From positions 57,226 to 121,225 of the forward strand of contig JBKJNB010000116.1 in the NCBI GenBank assembly GCA_046595995.1: a DNA stretch of 64,000 bases, given 5' to 3'. The stretch comes from JAWXBR01 sp046595995 (GTDB taxonomy: Bacteria; Bacteroidota; Ignavibacteria; Kapaibacteriales; Kapaibacteriaceae). Position 1 is the stretch's first letter. Every line of letters begins with the position of its first letter. Position numbers and translations under genes: made by a program. Below the pieces are notes generated by a model. The model ran no database searches and was not told where the DNA came from. It was given only the letters and a program-made list of their open reading frames with translations. This document shows positions 34,216 through 43,900 of this stretch, piece after piece.

Positions 34216-35570
34216 GCAAAACCATTCGTATCGCATCAGGACAAGGTTTTTGGGGTGATTTGCAAAGCGCACCATTGCAACAAGTCACTGGTGGTCCGAT
34301 CGACTACCTAATGATGGATTACCTCGCAGAAGTGACCATGTCTATTCTGCAGAAGCAAAAAATGCGCAATCCAGAATTGGGCTACGCACGTGATTTAATC
34401 GACGTCTGCGATGAAATCCTTCCCATACTTATGGAACGCAACATCACCCTCATTACGAATGGTGGTGGCGTAAATCCCGAAGCAGCTCGCGACAAAATCT
34501 TTGAAGTCGCGCGTAAAAAGGGGATTAAGGGGCTGCGTATTGGTGTGGTACTAGGTGATAATATTCTCGATCGTATCGATTCGCTCGTTGAAGATGGACA
34601 CAAACTTCTCAACATGGAATCGGGTGAATCGATTAGTACCGTTGCCGATCGCGTGATAAGTGCGAATGTGTATACCGGCGCGTGGCCGGTCGTAGAGGCG
34701 TTGCGGCAGGGGGCACAGATCGTGATAACAGGCCGAACAACAGACACCGGTTTAACGCTCGCACCAATGATTCATGCGTTTGGATGGAAAGAAGACGAGT
34801 GGGATCTGTTGGCAGCGGGGACAGTCGCGGGACACATCAACGAGTGTGGTGCCCAAGCTTCTGGTGGAAATTTCCTTGGAGACTGGCGTAGTGTTCCAGA
34901 CCTAACGATACCGGGATTCCCGATCATAGAGGCGTCGGCCGACGGAACGTTCATCGTCACCAAACACCCGGGAACGGGCGGCATGGTTACGCGTGAAACC
35001 GTTGCAGAGCAGTTGTTGTACGAAATTGGCGACCCACGCGAGTACATCACTCCCGACTGTGTAGCAGATTTTACAAGCATTAAACTCGAAGATCTAGGTA
35101 ACGACAGAGTGCGCGTGTTTGGCGTTCAGGGACGTCCTGCTACACCATTCTACAAGGTTAGTGCAGCATACCTCGATGGTTACATTTCTTTTGGGTCATT
35201 AACGTACTCCGCACCAGACGCACTGGAAAAGGCTCAGGCCGCGGACCGCATTCTGCGTGGACGACTAAAAAACCTTGGATTGGAGTTCGACGAGATTCGC
35301 TCTGAGTTCGTAGGTATGAATGCGTGCCTTGTTGGATTGGCCCCACCTATTGTGCCAAACGAGGTCACACTACGTGTAGGTGTTCGGTCGTCCGACAGAC
35401 TCGCTGTAGAGCGCTTCGGCAAAGAAATCGCTCCTCTTATTCTCACCGGACCTCCCTCCGTTACCGGCTTTTCGGGTGGACGTCCTAAACCAAGTGATGT
35501 AGTTGCATACTTCCCCGCGTTGCTTGATAAGTCAGTTGTGGAGATGCACGTCCGCGTTGATGAACTGTAA
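34212..35570 (+). CDS. AtuA-like (DUF1446) family protein
   Basis: This is 452 residues, recognisable as the DUF1446/AtuA family from IRIASGQGFWGDLQSAPLQQV, the MDYLAEVTMSILQKQ segment, the glycine-rich NGGGVNPEAA and the GRTTDTGLTLAPM and GHINECGAQASGGNF motifs. AtuA proteins occur in acyclic terpene/isoprenoid degradation clusters, where their biochemical role is unclear. None of the usual carboxylase or dehydrogenase partners is nearby, so the function here is open. ATG 34212 gives an ATGA overlap with the upstream gene; an ATG at 34146 would overlap more. Confidence 0.85.
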   Translation: MSKTIRIASGQGFWGDLQSAPLQQVTGGPIDYLMMDYLAEVTMSILQKQKMRNPELGYARDLIDVCDEILPILMERNITLITNGGGVNPEAARDKIFEVARKKGIKGLRIGVVLGDNILDRIDSLVEDGHKLLNMESGESISTVADRVISANVYTGAWPVVEALRQGAQIVITGRTTDTGLTLAPMIHAFGWKEDEWDLLAAGTVAGHINECGAQASGGNFLGDWRSVPDLTIPGFPIIEASADGTFIVTKHPGTGGMVTRETVAEQLLYEIGDPREYITPDCVADFTSIKLEDLGNDRVRVFGVQGRPATPFYKVSAAYLDGYISFGSLTYSAPDALEKAQAADRILRGRLKNLGLEFDEIRSEFVGMNACLVGLAPPIVPNEVTLRVGVRSSDRLAVERFGKEIAPLILTGPPSVTGFSGGRPKPSDVVAYFPALLDKSVVEMHVRVDEL

Positions 35571-36561
35571 CATCGTCGTAGTCATGCTCCTTGTTAGCAC
35601 AATGGCTCTACAAGCCGGAGCACGTGAAGACAGCATCTCCATTCAGCGTGAAGACAGCATCTTCATACCGCAATCCGAGTTTAAGTATGCCGATAACCCG
35701 CGAGTGATCTTTTTTGGCGGTACGCCACGGAAAGTCACATCCATCCAGCCAATCCCTACGGTAGGACTAGCTCTTGGATACTCAGCGCTTGTCATCGGCC
35801 TTCATATAAACCAATCCAATGCTTGGTGGAAGGACGATCGCGGACCCTTTCACTTTGTAGAAGACATTCAGTACGCCAAGGGTCTCGATAAAATGGGGCA
35901 CTTCTACGCCGCCTACATCATGTCGCGCCTTAGCGGCGATCTGTTGATGGAATGCGGCTTTGACGTCGATGCAGGAACGGCAATCGGAGCAGGGATGGGA
36001 CTTGCATACGGTATGTACGTCGAAGTCGAAGACGGCTTTGCAAAGCAGTGGGGATTTTCACCGACGGATGCTATTGGTAACATTGTTGGTACGGGCTTCT
36101 ACGTCGGACAACAGTATGTTCCTTTTTTGCAGAATTTCCATCCCAGAGCGAGTTACGTCCCGGCTGAATGGACAGGTAATACGACGATTACCGAGCGCCC
36201 GAAAACCTTTATCGACGATTATAATTCCACTGCGTTCTGGCTATCAATGAACGTGAATAACATGATGCCTTCTACATGGGCAGAATACTGGCCTGATTGG
36301 CTAATGCTCACTGTTGGCTATGGCATTGACAACTATGGAAGAAAGCATGCAGACGGATCGCTCGAGCCAGTAGATGGCAAGATTATGTTGGGCCTCGACT
36401 ATGATCTCGTGAAAATTATTCCGAAGTCGAAGATCGGATTCATAAACTATCTTATTCAAGGCCTGAATATTATACGCCTTCCGGGTCCAACGCTTGAATT
36501 CTCGCACAAAGGCACGCGGTTCGGATTGTTCTATCCTTTTGCCGTGACCGTACGTTTCTGA
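35560..36561 (+). CDS. DUF2279-like exported protein
   Basis: This is about 333 residues with a signal peptide (MNCNIVVVMLLVSTMALQAGA). The core has KGLDKMGHFYAAYIMSRLSGDLL and GAGMGLAYGMYVEVEDGF followed by FSPTDAIGNIVGTGFYVGQ, the pattern of DUF2279 proteins predicted to sit at the outer membrane. The remaining C-terminal third is beta-rich. The function is unknown. The start overlaps the AtuA-like stop by 11 bases, and one base separates it from the glycosyltransferase. Confidence 0.75.
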   Translation: MNCNIVVVMLLVSTMALQAGAREDSISIQREDSIFIPQSEFKYADNPRVIFFGGTPRKVTSIQPIPTVGLALGYSALVIGLHINQSNAWWKDDRGPFHFVEDIQYAKGLDKMGHFYAAYIMSRLSGDLLMECGFDVDAGTAIGAGMGLAYGMYVEVEDGFAKQWGFSPTDAIGNIVGTGFYVGQQYVPFLQNFHPRASYVPAEWTGNTTITERPKTFIDDYNSTAFWLSMNVNNMMPSTWAEYWPDWLMLTVGYGIDNYGRKHADGSLEPVDGKIMLGLDYDLVKIIPKSKIGFINYLIQGLNIIRLPGPTLEFSHKGTRFGLFYPFAVTVRF

Positions 36562-36562
36562 T

Positions 36563-37300
36563 ATGACAATAAGCATCGTTGTCCCGGTATTGAACGAGGC
36601 GAAGATTCTCGACAACGTGCTGTCGGTGTACACGCGTAGTAAGCGAGCACAATGGGATGCCGAACTTATCATAAGCGATGGCGGAAGTACTGATGGTACG
36701 ATCGACATCGCGCGTGCGCATGCAGATCACGTTGTATGCCACACTGACGCACGCAGACAGACGATTGCTGAAGGCCGCAACTGTGGTGCAGAGGTCGCGA
36801 CAGGTTCTGTTCTCGTGTTCATCAATGGCGACACCGTTCCTGCCGACGTCGACAATTTCTTGGCCGTGGTATCAGAGTACGCGTCGAAGCAAGGCAGGTA
36901 TCGCCGAGCAGCTGCGCTAGCGTGCCCTGTAAACGTGCCTCCCGAAGAACGCAAAGCCCTCGATGCTGCTTTTGCAACGATATACAACGCGTACGTGCAT
37001 CTCTTGAACGGCCTGCGTATTGGGGCCGGACGTGGCGAATGCCAAGTCGTACGTCGAGATATCTTTATCCACGTTGGCGGCTACCGCGCGAAACTGGCTG
37101 CCGGTGAGGATTTTGATCTGTTAGCGCGTATCGGACTTCGCGCCCGCGTGCGATTTGCACCAGAGCTCGTCGTGTTCGAGTCACCCAGACGCTTCCGCAA
37201 GTTTGGGTATTTTCGAGTGTTATTTCTGTGGACGATTAACGCGCTTTCGGTTTTGATTCGAGGTCGTTCTTCATCCGACGAATGGGAGGCCGTACGATGA
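36563..37300 (+). CDS. Family 2 glycosyltransferase
   Basis: This is a 245-residue GT-A fold enzyme. ISIVVPVLNEAKILDNVL and IISDGGSTDGTIDIA bind the nucleotide sugar, GSVLVFINGDT carries the metal-binding acidic residues, and GEDFDLLARIG is the catalytic-base region. There is a single C-terminal hydrophobic stretch (FGYFRVLFLWTINALSVLI), so it may be membrane attached. The acceptor is unknown; lipid or surface polysaccharide is likely. It overlaps purM by four bases. Confidence 0.88.
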   Translation: MTISIVVPVLNEAKILDNVLSVYTRSKRAQWDAELIISDGGSTDGTIDIARAHADHVVCHTDARRQTIAEGRNCGAEVATGSVLVFINGDTVPADVDNFLAVVSEYASKQGRYRRAAALACPVNVPPEERKALDAAFATIYNAYVHLLNGLRIGAGRGECQVVRRDIFIHVGGYRAKLAAGEDFDLLARIGLRARVRFAPELVVFESPRRFRKFGYFRVLFLWTINALSVLIRGRSSSDEWEAVR

Positions 37301-38289
37301 GTCTGGATTATCGCAGCTCTGGTGTAGACATCGAGGCAGGTGAGACGCTTGTCGATTCGATCAAACCATACGTAAAAGCTACCCGAACTGCCGGTGTCAT
37401 GTCTGACATAGGTCTCTTTGGTGGGTTCTTCGACGCACGTTTTCCGGGTTACGATCACCCCGTACTCGTTGCAAGCACCGATGGCGTTGGCACGAAGCTA
37501 ATGGTTGCCGTTATGGCCGACGTGCATGACACTGTTGGACAGTGCCTAGTGAACCACTGCGTAAACGATATCCTTGCATGTGGTGCACGTCCGCAGTTCT
37601 TCCTCGATTACTTCGCTACAGGGCAGCTCAACACGCGCGTTGCTCGCGATGTTATTAAGGGCATGGCACAAGCCTGCATCGAAAATGATTGCGCCTTGCT
37701 AGGTGGTGAGACAGCAGAGATGCCGTCCATGTATTCAGATGGCGATTACGATGTAGCAGGAACTATTGTTGGCGTTGTAGACAAGGCAAACATTCTAAAT
37801 GGTGAAAAGGTTAACATCGGCGACGTACTTATCGGACTACCATCGACGGGTCTGCATACCAACGGTTTTTCTTTAGCTCGTACTGCACTGTTCCCGAAGT
37901 ACGGAATTCACGACCACGTACCTGCACTAGGTTCTACAATAGCCGAAGCGTTGTTAGCTGTACACAGGTCCTACCTCAAGCCCCTTATGCCCCTTATCGA
38001 AGGCGGACTCATACACGCGCTGTCGCACATTACTGGTGGCGGCCTCGTAGGTAACACATCAAGGGTCTTGCGCACGGGTCTTGCACTCGACATTGATTGG
38101 AATGCATGGTCTGCACCACCGATCTTCAGTCTCATTCAAGAGAGCGGCATCTCCGATGATGAGATGCGTAAGGTCTTCAATATGGGCGTGGGCATGATTG
38201 CTGTTGTTGCGTCGGATAAAGTGGAAAATGTTATGACCCGTCTAGCGCCTGAACGACCGTTCGTTGTTGGTCGTATCACTGGTTCCTAG
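37297..38289 (+). CDS. purM: Phosphoribosylformylglycinamidine cyclo-ligase
   Basis: This enzyme makes AIR from FGAM in purine synthesis. It has 330 residues. Motifs are DYRSSGVDIEAGETLVDSIK, VLVASTDGVGTKLMVA, VNHCVNDILACGARPQFFLDYFA, ALLGGETAEMPSMY and HITGGGLVGNT. ATG 37297 gives the ATGA overlap with the glycosyltransferase stop and the canonical N-terminus. The TAG stop overlaps the GTG start of recQ. Confidence 0.96.
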   Translation: MSLDYRSSGVDIEAGETLVDSIKPYVKATRTAGVMSDIGLFGGFFDARFPGYDHPVLVASTDGVGTKLMVAVMADVHDTVGQCLVNHCVNDILACGARPQFFLDYFATGQLNTRVARDVIKGMAQACIENDCALLGGETAEMPSMYSDGDYDVAGTIVGVVDKANILNGEKVNIGDVLIGLPSTGLHTNGFSLARTALFPKYGIHDHVPALGSTIAEALLAVHRSYLKPLMPLIEGGLIHALSHITGGGLVGNTSRVLRTGLALDIDWNAWSAPPIFSLIQESGISDDEMRKVFNMGVGMIAVVASDKVENVMTRLAPERPFVVGRITGS

Positions 38290-40919
38290 TGCTAACGGAT
38301 GCACGACGTGTCCTTGCAGAGGTGTTCGGCTTCGAAACCTTTCGCAGCGGACAGCAGGACATCATCCAGGCCGTTTCAATTGGCAGAGATGTTCTTGGTG
38401 TGCTTCCAACGGGTGGCGGAAAGTCGCTGTGCTTTCAAATTCCTGCATTGCTTAGGCCAGGCGTAACGCTCGTCGTGTCGCCACTCATAGCATTGATGAA
38501 AGATCAGACGCAACGCTTGCGAGAACGCGGCGTGTCTGCGGCAGCATTGCACGGGGGTATGCCTTCGGATGAGATGAACGGAGTCCTGCGCGAAGCAGCA
38601 TTAGGCCGTGTAAGGCTCCTTTATGTCGCCCCGGAAAGACTCGAGAGCACAACATTTCGCAAACAATTACAATCGATTCGCATCGGGTTGCTTGCTGTGG
38701 ACGAGGCTCACTGTATCTCGGAGTGGGGCCATGACTATCGTCCGTCCTACCTCGCAATTCCACAGATCTTCGACAGCATCCCACGTGTGCCGATAATTGC
38801 TCTCACTGCAACCGCAACTCCCGACGTTCGCGCCGACGTAATTCGCGCACTTCAGATGAAGAGTGCAGTAGAGGTAGTACGTGGTTTCGACCGACCGAAT
38901 CTCTCGCTTCGCGTTGAAAACACACCGTGGAAGGCAGAGTTCATTACGCGCACGGTTAGGCGCACAGACGGAGCAGTGCTTGTGTATGCAGGTTCGCGCA
39001 GGCGGGTAGACACGATTGCAGATGAGTTGCGCCGGCGTGGAATCGATGCTGGTGCGTATCACGCCGGCAAGAGTGACTCAGAGCGTTCTGACGTGCAGGA
39101 TAGCTTTATTGAGGGCACAAAGCCAGTGCTGGTGGCAACAAGTGCATTCGGCATGGGCATCGACAAGGCAGATATTCGCAATGTGATACACGCCGACCTC
39201 ACTCTTACACTAGAGGCGTATTATCAAGAGGCAGGTCGCGCCGGTAGGGATGGCGAACCAGCCGCGTGCACGCTCCTATACCAGCAACCAGATCGCAGGT
39301 TAATGGAATTTTTTATTGAGAGCACGTATCCCGAACGGAAAGCGATCGACGCAGTGTATGAATACGTGTATGACAGATCTGGCGTAAGCGTCGGAGGTAC
39401 TCCGACTGAACCCGTCTTGGCCGATTCAGCGAGCATTGGAACTGATCTTCATATACCGGTAGCCGTTGTGAACGGCTCATTGAGCGTGTTAGAACGCGGG
39501 GGCATACTGCTGCGCACCAGCCCCACGGGCTCATCACGCATACGGATGCGTACTTCCCGAGAGCGCCTCGAAGAATTCGCGACGGCAACACGTGGAACAC
39601 ATCACGGGATAGTAGACGCTATCGTACGACTTGTGGGAGGGCGCGACATGTCGCACGATGTCGAATTCTCATTACATGAATTTGTACGCCGACATGGCTT
39701 CACAATTCCGGAGTTTGCCAGGGCGATGCATGCCCTGCAAATGGCACGACTGATTCGGTATACACCTCCGTCGGTCGGGGGTGGTATCATCTTGAGCGAT
39801 GCGCGCACCGCGTCATCGGCGATTGCAATTGATATGGACTCCCTCCATCGCAGACGGGAACATGCAGTACGGAAACTCGAGGTGGTTGTTCGCTACGCCG
39901 AAAGCGTTCAGTGTAAGCGTACGTTCATTCTACACTACTTTGGTGATCCAGAAGTTAAGGGTGATTGCGGACGATGCTCGTCGTGTCTGTCTACAACGTC
40001 GCTTCGTGCGCTTGGAGACCGGCAGCTAGCCATCGCGCATGCTGTGATGAGGGCGGCATACGAGGTGCAAGGACGCTTCGGACGCAACGTTATGGCTGAC
40101 GTCGTTACGGGCACAGTTTCGCCGAAGGTTACTTCCTATGCCTTGGATCGGTCTATCGTTTGGAATACACTTGGCGAACGATCGCGATATGAGGTTCTAG
40201 AAGTGATTGATGAATGTCTGCAACGTGGCTGGCTTGTTCAAACATCGTCGCTGTATCCCACCATCGGCGTGGGCAGCGAAGGTGCGAAGCAGATTCGCCC
40301 GCTACCATCGCCCCTTACTCTTGAGACCCCTGCAAAGAAGAATGCCCAGCCGTCTGCATTGACGATGCGTGCTCTGACGACTCTACGGAGTCAGCTTGCA
40401 AATCGAGAGGGTGTGCCAGCGTCATCGCTTGTGGGGCTTTCCGAGCTCGAACGCATTGCTTCTGACATGCCGATGTCTGCGGAGGAACTTGTACCCGCAC
40501 GTCATGGGAGCGCGTTGTTCCTTTCACGTCATGGGGCAGACGTGGTTGCACTTATGCGCGAGATAGCCGAACCAAGCGTGCGTAGTGTTCCGAAAATTGT
40601 TCTTGACGAAGAAACTCTGCGAACAGTCGAAGCCGTCCGTGACGGTTGGTCGTTGGTCACCGTTGCACGGTCGCGCAAGATTACACCTGCGATGGCCGCT
40701 CACCATCTCGAGCAAGCACTCAAGGCCGGGAAGCAGGTAGAGCGATCTTCGCTGGTGCCCGATGGTTTGTACGCAGACGTGGTAGACTACATGCGCACAC
40801 ACCGCCATGCCAAGCTGCGACATGTGCGAGAGCACATACAGCACGACGCCGAACTTGTTGTACTTCGACTGGCTCTTGCTTTTGCGAGACGTGAGCTCTT
40901 TAACGAAGGAATGGAATGA
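38289..40919 (+). CDS. recQ: RecQ-family ATP-dependent DNA helicase
   Basis: This is an 876-residue 3'-5' helicase, longer than E. coli RecQ (about 610). The Walker A motif is LPTGGGKSLCF, the DEAH box is AVDEAHCISEWGHDYRP, and motif VI is QEAGRAGRDG. The zinc site has C-x(17)-C-x2-C-x2-C (KRTFILHYFG...GDCGRCSSCL). A winged-helix (RQC) region, an HRDC-like stretch and a C-terminal helix-turn-helix domain (SLVTVARSRKITPAMAAHHLEQAL) follow. It starts at GTG 38289, which shares the G of the purM TAG stop. It couples to the subtilase by ATGA. Confidence 0.94.
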   Translation: MLTDARRVLAEVFGFETFRSGQQDIIQAVSIGRDVLGVLPTGGGKSLCFQIPALLRPGVTLVVSPLIALMKDQTQRLRERGVSAAALHGGMPSDEMNGVLREAALGRVRLLYVAPERLESTTFRKQLQSIRIGLLAVDEAHCISEWGHDYRPSYLAIPQIFDSIPRVPIIALTATATPDVRADVIRALQMKSAVEVVRGFDRPNLSLRVENTPWKAEFITRTVRRTDGAVLVYAGSRRRVDTIADELRRRGIDAGAYHAGKSDSERSDVQDSFIEGTKPVLVATSAFGMGIDKADIRNVIHADLTLTLEAYYQEAGRAGRDGEPAACTLLYQQPDRRLMEFFIESTYPERKAIDAVYEYVYDRSGVSVGGTPTEPVLADSASIGTDLHIPVAVVNGSLSVLERGGILLRTSPTGSSRIRMRTSRERLEEFATATRGTHHGIVDAIVRLVGGRDMSHDVEFSLHEFVRRHGFTIPEFARAMHALQMARLIRYTPPSVGGGIILSDARTASSAIAIDMDSLHRRREHAVRKLEVVVRYAESVQCKRTFILHYFGDPEVKGDCGRCSSCLSTTSLRALGDRQLAIAHAVMRAAYEVQGRFGRNVMADVVTGTVSPKVTSYALDRSIVWNTLGERSRYEVLEVIDECLQRGWLVQTSSLYPTIGVGSEGAKQIRPLPSPLTLETPAKKNAQPSALTMRALTTLRSQLANREGVPASSLVGLSELERIASDMPMSAEELVPARHGSALFLSRHGADVVALMREIAEPSVRSVPKIVLDEETLRTVEAVRDGWSLVTVARSRKITPAMAAHHLEQALKAGKQVERSSLVPDGLYADVVDYMRTHRHAKLRHVREHIQHDAELVVLRLALAFARRELFNEGME

Positions 40920-43900
40920 CATACATTCGTCAATTACTCGCTGTTGTGATCTGCGTAGCTACCGCCACGACCCTGATTGCTGGCGAACAGCTCATCGTTG
41001 AGCTACGCCCATTCGTGGCACAGGAACGTGCAGTGCGCAGCACGGGCGGCGTACCCATCGTGTCTCGACTTACCACAATGAAAGTGGTTGAACAAACACT
41101 TTCAACTACACAGACTGAAGCACTACGAGCGCTCGAGCGTTATGTCGTCTTGGACATTGGTAACGAGGACCGTGATGTCGCCATTCGTCGTCTGTCCAAA
41201 CTGCCAGACGTAGCACGCGTGCATGTCAACCATCGATTTGGTCTGCATGCCGAGGCGCTCACGAACGATTCTCTCTCGACAAAGCAATACGCACTCTATA
41301 CCGTGAATGCCAAGCAAGCATGGACGAAGGCGACCGGGAATGGCGTTATCGTGGGCGTGCTCGACACTGGTGTAGACTGGATGCACGAAGATCTGCGCCG
41401 TGCTCTCGCTGTGAACAGTCGCGAAGACTATAATAAAAACGGCATGTTCGATGCATGGCCCATCGACCAGACTGTTGATGGGGTAGGGGGCGACCTTGAT
41501 GGCATCGACAACGACGGCAACGGATACGTCGATGATGTAATTGGTTATGATTTTGTTGATCAAGACACTCGGAATCTTGGTGATGACAGAGAGCGAGACC
41601 CATTCCCGTTCGATGAGCAGGGTCATGGCACATCCGTGGCAGGAGTGATTTCTGCGACACCAAATAACAAGGTTGGTATTGCCGGCCTTGCCTTCGATGC
41701 GCGTGTGTTAGCGCTTCGTGCATTCGACGCAACCGGTAACGCAGAAGAGGATGATATTGCCGCGGCAATAGTCTACGCTGTGCTGCGAGGCGCACGCGTT
41801 ATTAACATGAGCTTCGGTGATGGTGTCGATGCACCAGTACTTCGTGATGCTGTGCGCTTTGCTGCCTCGTTCGGTTGTACGCTTGTGGCGTCCGCTGGTA
41901 ATTCTGGGCTCATCACGCGGCAGTTTCCAGCTGGCTATGACGACGTTATTGCCGTTGGCTCTACCAATGCTGACGATCAACGGTCTCCGTTTTCTAGCAC
42001 TGGTTCACTGCTTGCGGTTACAGCGCCGGGAGAGGCCATCGTAACGACACAAGCAGGGGGCGGATATCGCACGGTAAGCGGCACATCGTTCGCAGCACCG
42101 TATGTCGCTGCGGCTGCTGCACTGTTGATGGAGCGTGCACCAACGCTGTCTGCAGACGAAGTACGCGGCACGCTCGAAGAGCAATCCATCGACCTAGGTC
42201 CACATGGATGGGATGTCGAATACGGTTCCGGACGCATCGATGCATTGAAACCCCTTACAACCCCTTCGTGGGCACTTGTGCGTATTACGAACATCCGCAA
42301 CGAGCAAGAGGTGGACGTTCAGACGACGACATCGCTCGACGTGCGCGGATCGGCAGCGGCTACTCTGTTTGATTCGTATGCACTTTATGTTGGCGCCGGA
42401 CTCGAGCCGACGGTATGGACGTTGCTCGGCGAGGGTGTGCAATTGCGCGACGGTGTTCTGGGTGCGTTGCCCTCGAACGCGTTAAGCATCGGACTCAACA
42501 CATTGCGTCTGGTGGTAACGCTGCAAAACGGTCGCACGATTGAAGATCGGAAGCGTATTGAGGCGGTTGGTGCAGCGACGCTCGCATTTACTGCGTTCGA
42601 GTTTGTTAGCGCGTGGAAGGACGATACGCGCGTACCAGTGATGACCTTTCGTACGAATCGTCCAACATCGTGCGTGGTGCGCTACCGCGCCGTGGGAACG
42701 ACGCTGTATAACGAGTTTACCGACATGTGGAGTGAGGCACGTACACATTCATTCGCGCTGCCTAATGTGCTGCCCGGACTTGCGTACGAATACATTGTGT
42801 CGTGCGTTGCTGACGGTGGCGAACGTGTGGAGCGTAGCGAGAGCATGATCGTCGAGGACATTGCAGCGCGCGTTCAGGGATGGGCTACGATTAATGATGA
42901 GTCATTTGCGGGTTACGTATTCAATGATGTGCGCGATCTGTACGGTGACGGCAGCCCAGGCTTCATTATGAACGACCTGGGAAGTGGATCGTTCGGTAAA
43001 ATGAAGTCAGTTACTCGCACGACGTCTGGATTCACTCCCCGCGATACAACGCAAGACGTCTGGATACCTCGAGGTATCGGTGATTCGAATGGCGACGGTA
43101 TAGACGAAGTGTTTGGACATGTCGTTGGACAAGCGCGCCTTTTCCAAGCCGAGACAAAAAATGGCAATCCGTTTGCACGTACACTATTCGCCGATACAAC
43201 GAGCAAGCGTTGGAATGCAGCGGGTATGTATGATGTCGACAAGGATGGTAAACCCGACTTACTCATGCTCTCAGATTCTGGCTGTCTGGCCGTTGCATAC
43301 CACAATGGCGCATATGTGCGCCTGGGTGTTGCGTCGAATCCGACACCTCCTGCACCGGGAACGCAAGCCAATCGCGTCGACGAAATATCAATAGCGGCAG
43401 GCGATTTCGACGGCGATGGAAACGTAGAGATTGCGTTCTCCGATACCGATGGTGACTTGGTGATAAGCGAGTTTATTAACGGAAACTTCCGAACTGAATT
43501 TGTTAACGAAAACACAGGCAATGGTGGTTCGGGATACGTTGCACGTATTGACATTGACGGCGATACACGTCCGGAGGTAGTCTTCGGCGTTCCTGATAGC
43601 ACGCAGCCCAACTCTGAGCGTGATTACGGACGCCAGCTTTGGACCTACAAAATTTTTGGTGGAGGCAGTCCAGACACGTACACGCAGATTTGGACTGATC
43701 GTATCTCGGGCGTTCGTACCGGCATTGGTTTTCGCAATGGCCTTGGTGCGGGGCAGCTTGATATGCGAGGTGGTGATGAGTTGGTTATCTGCGCTTTCAC
43801 TCGCCTTTACGTGTTCTCGTGGTCCGATGGGGTAGCCACAGGGCAACCAATCTGGTACCGAGCTGACGTAGTGTCGCCCCGCTTCCTTGTCTACGACTTT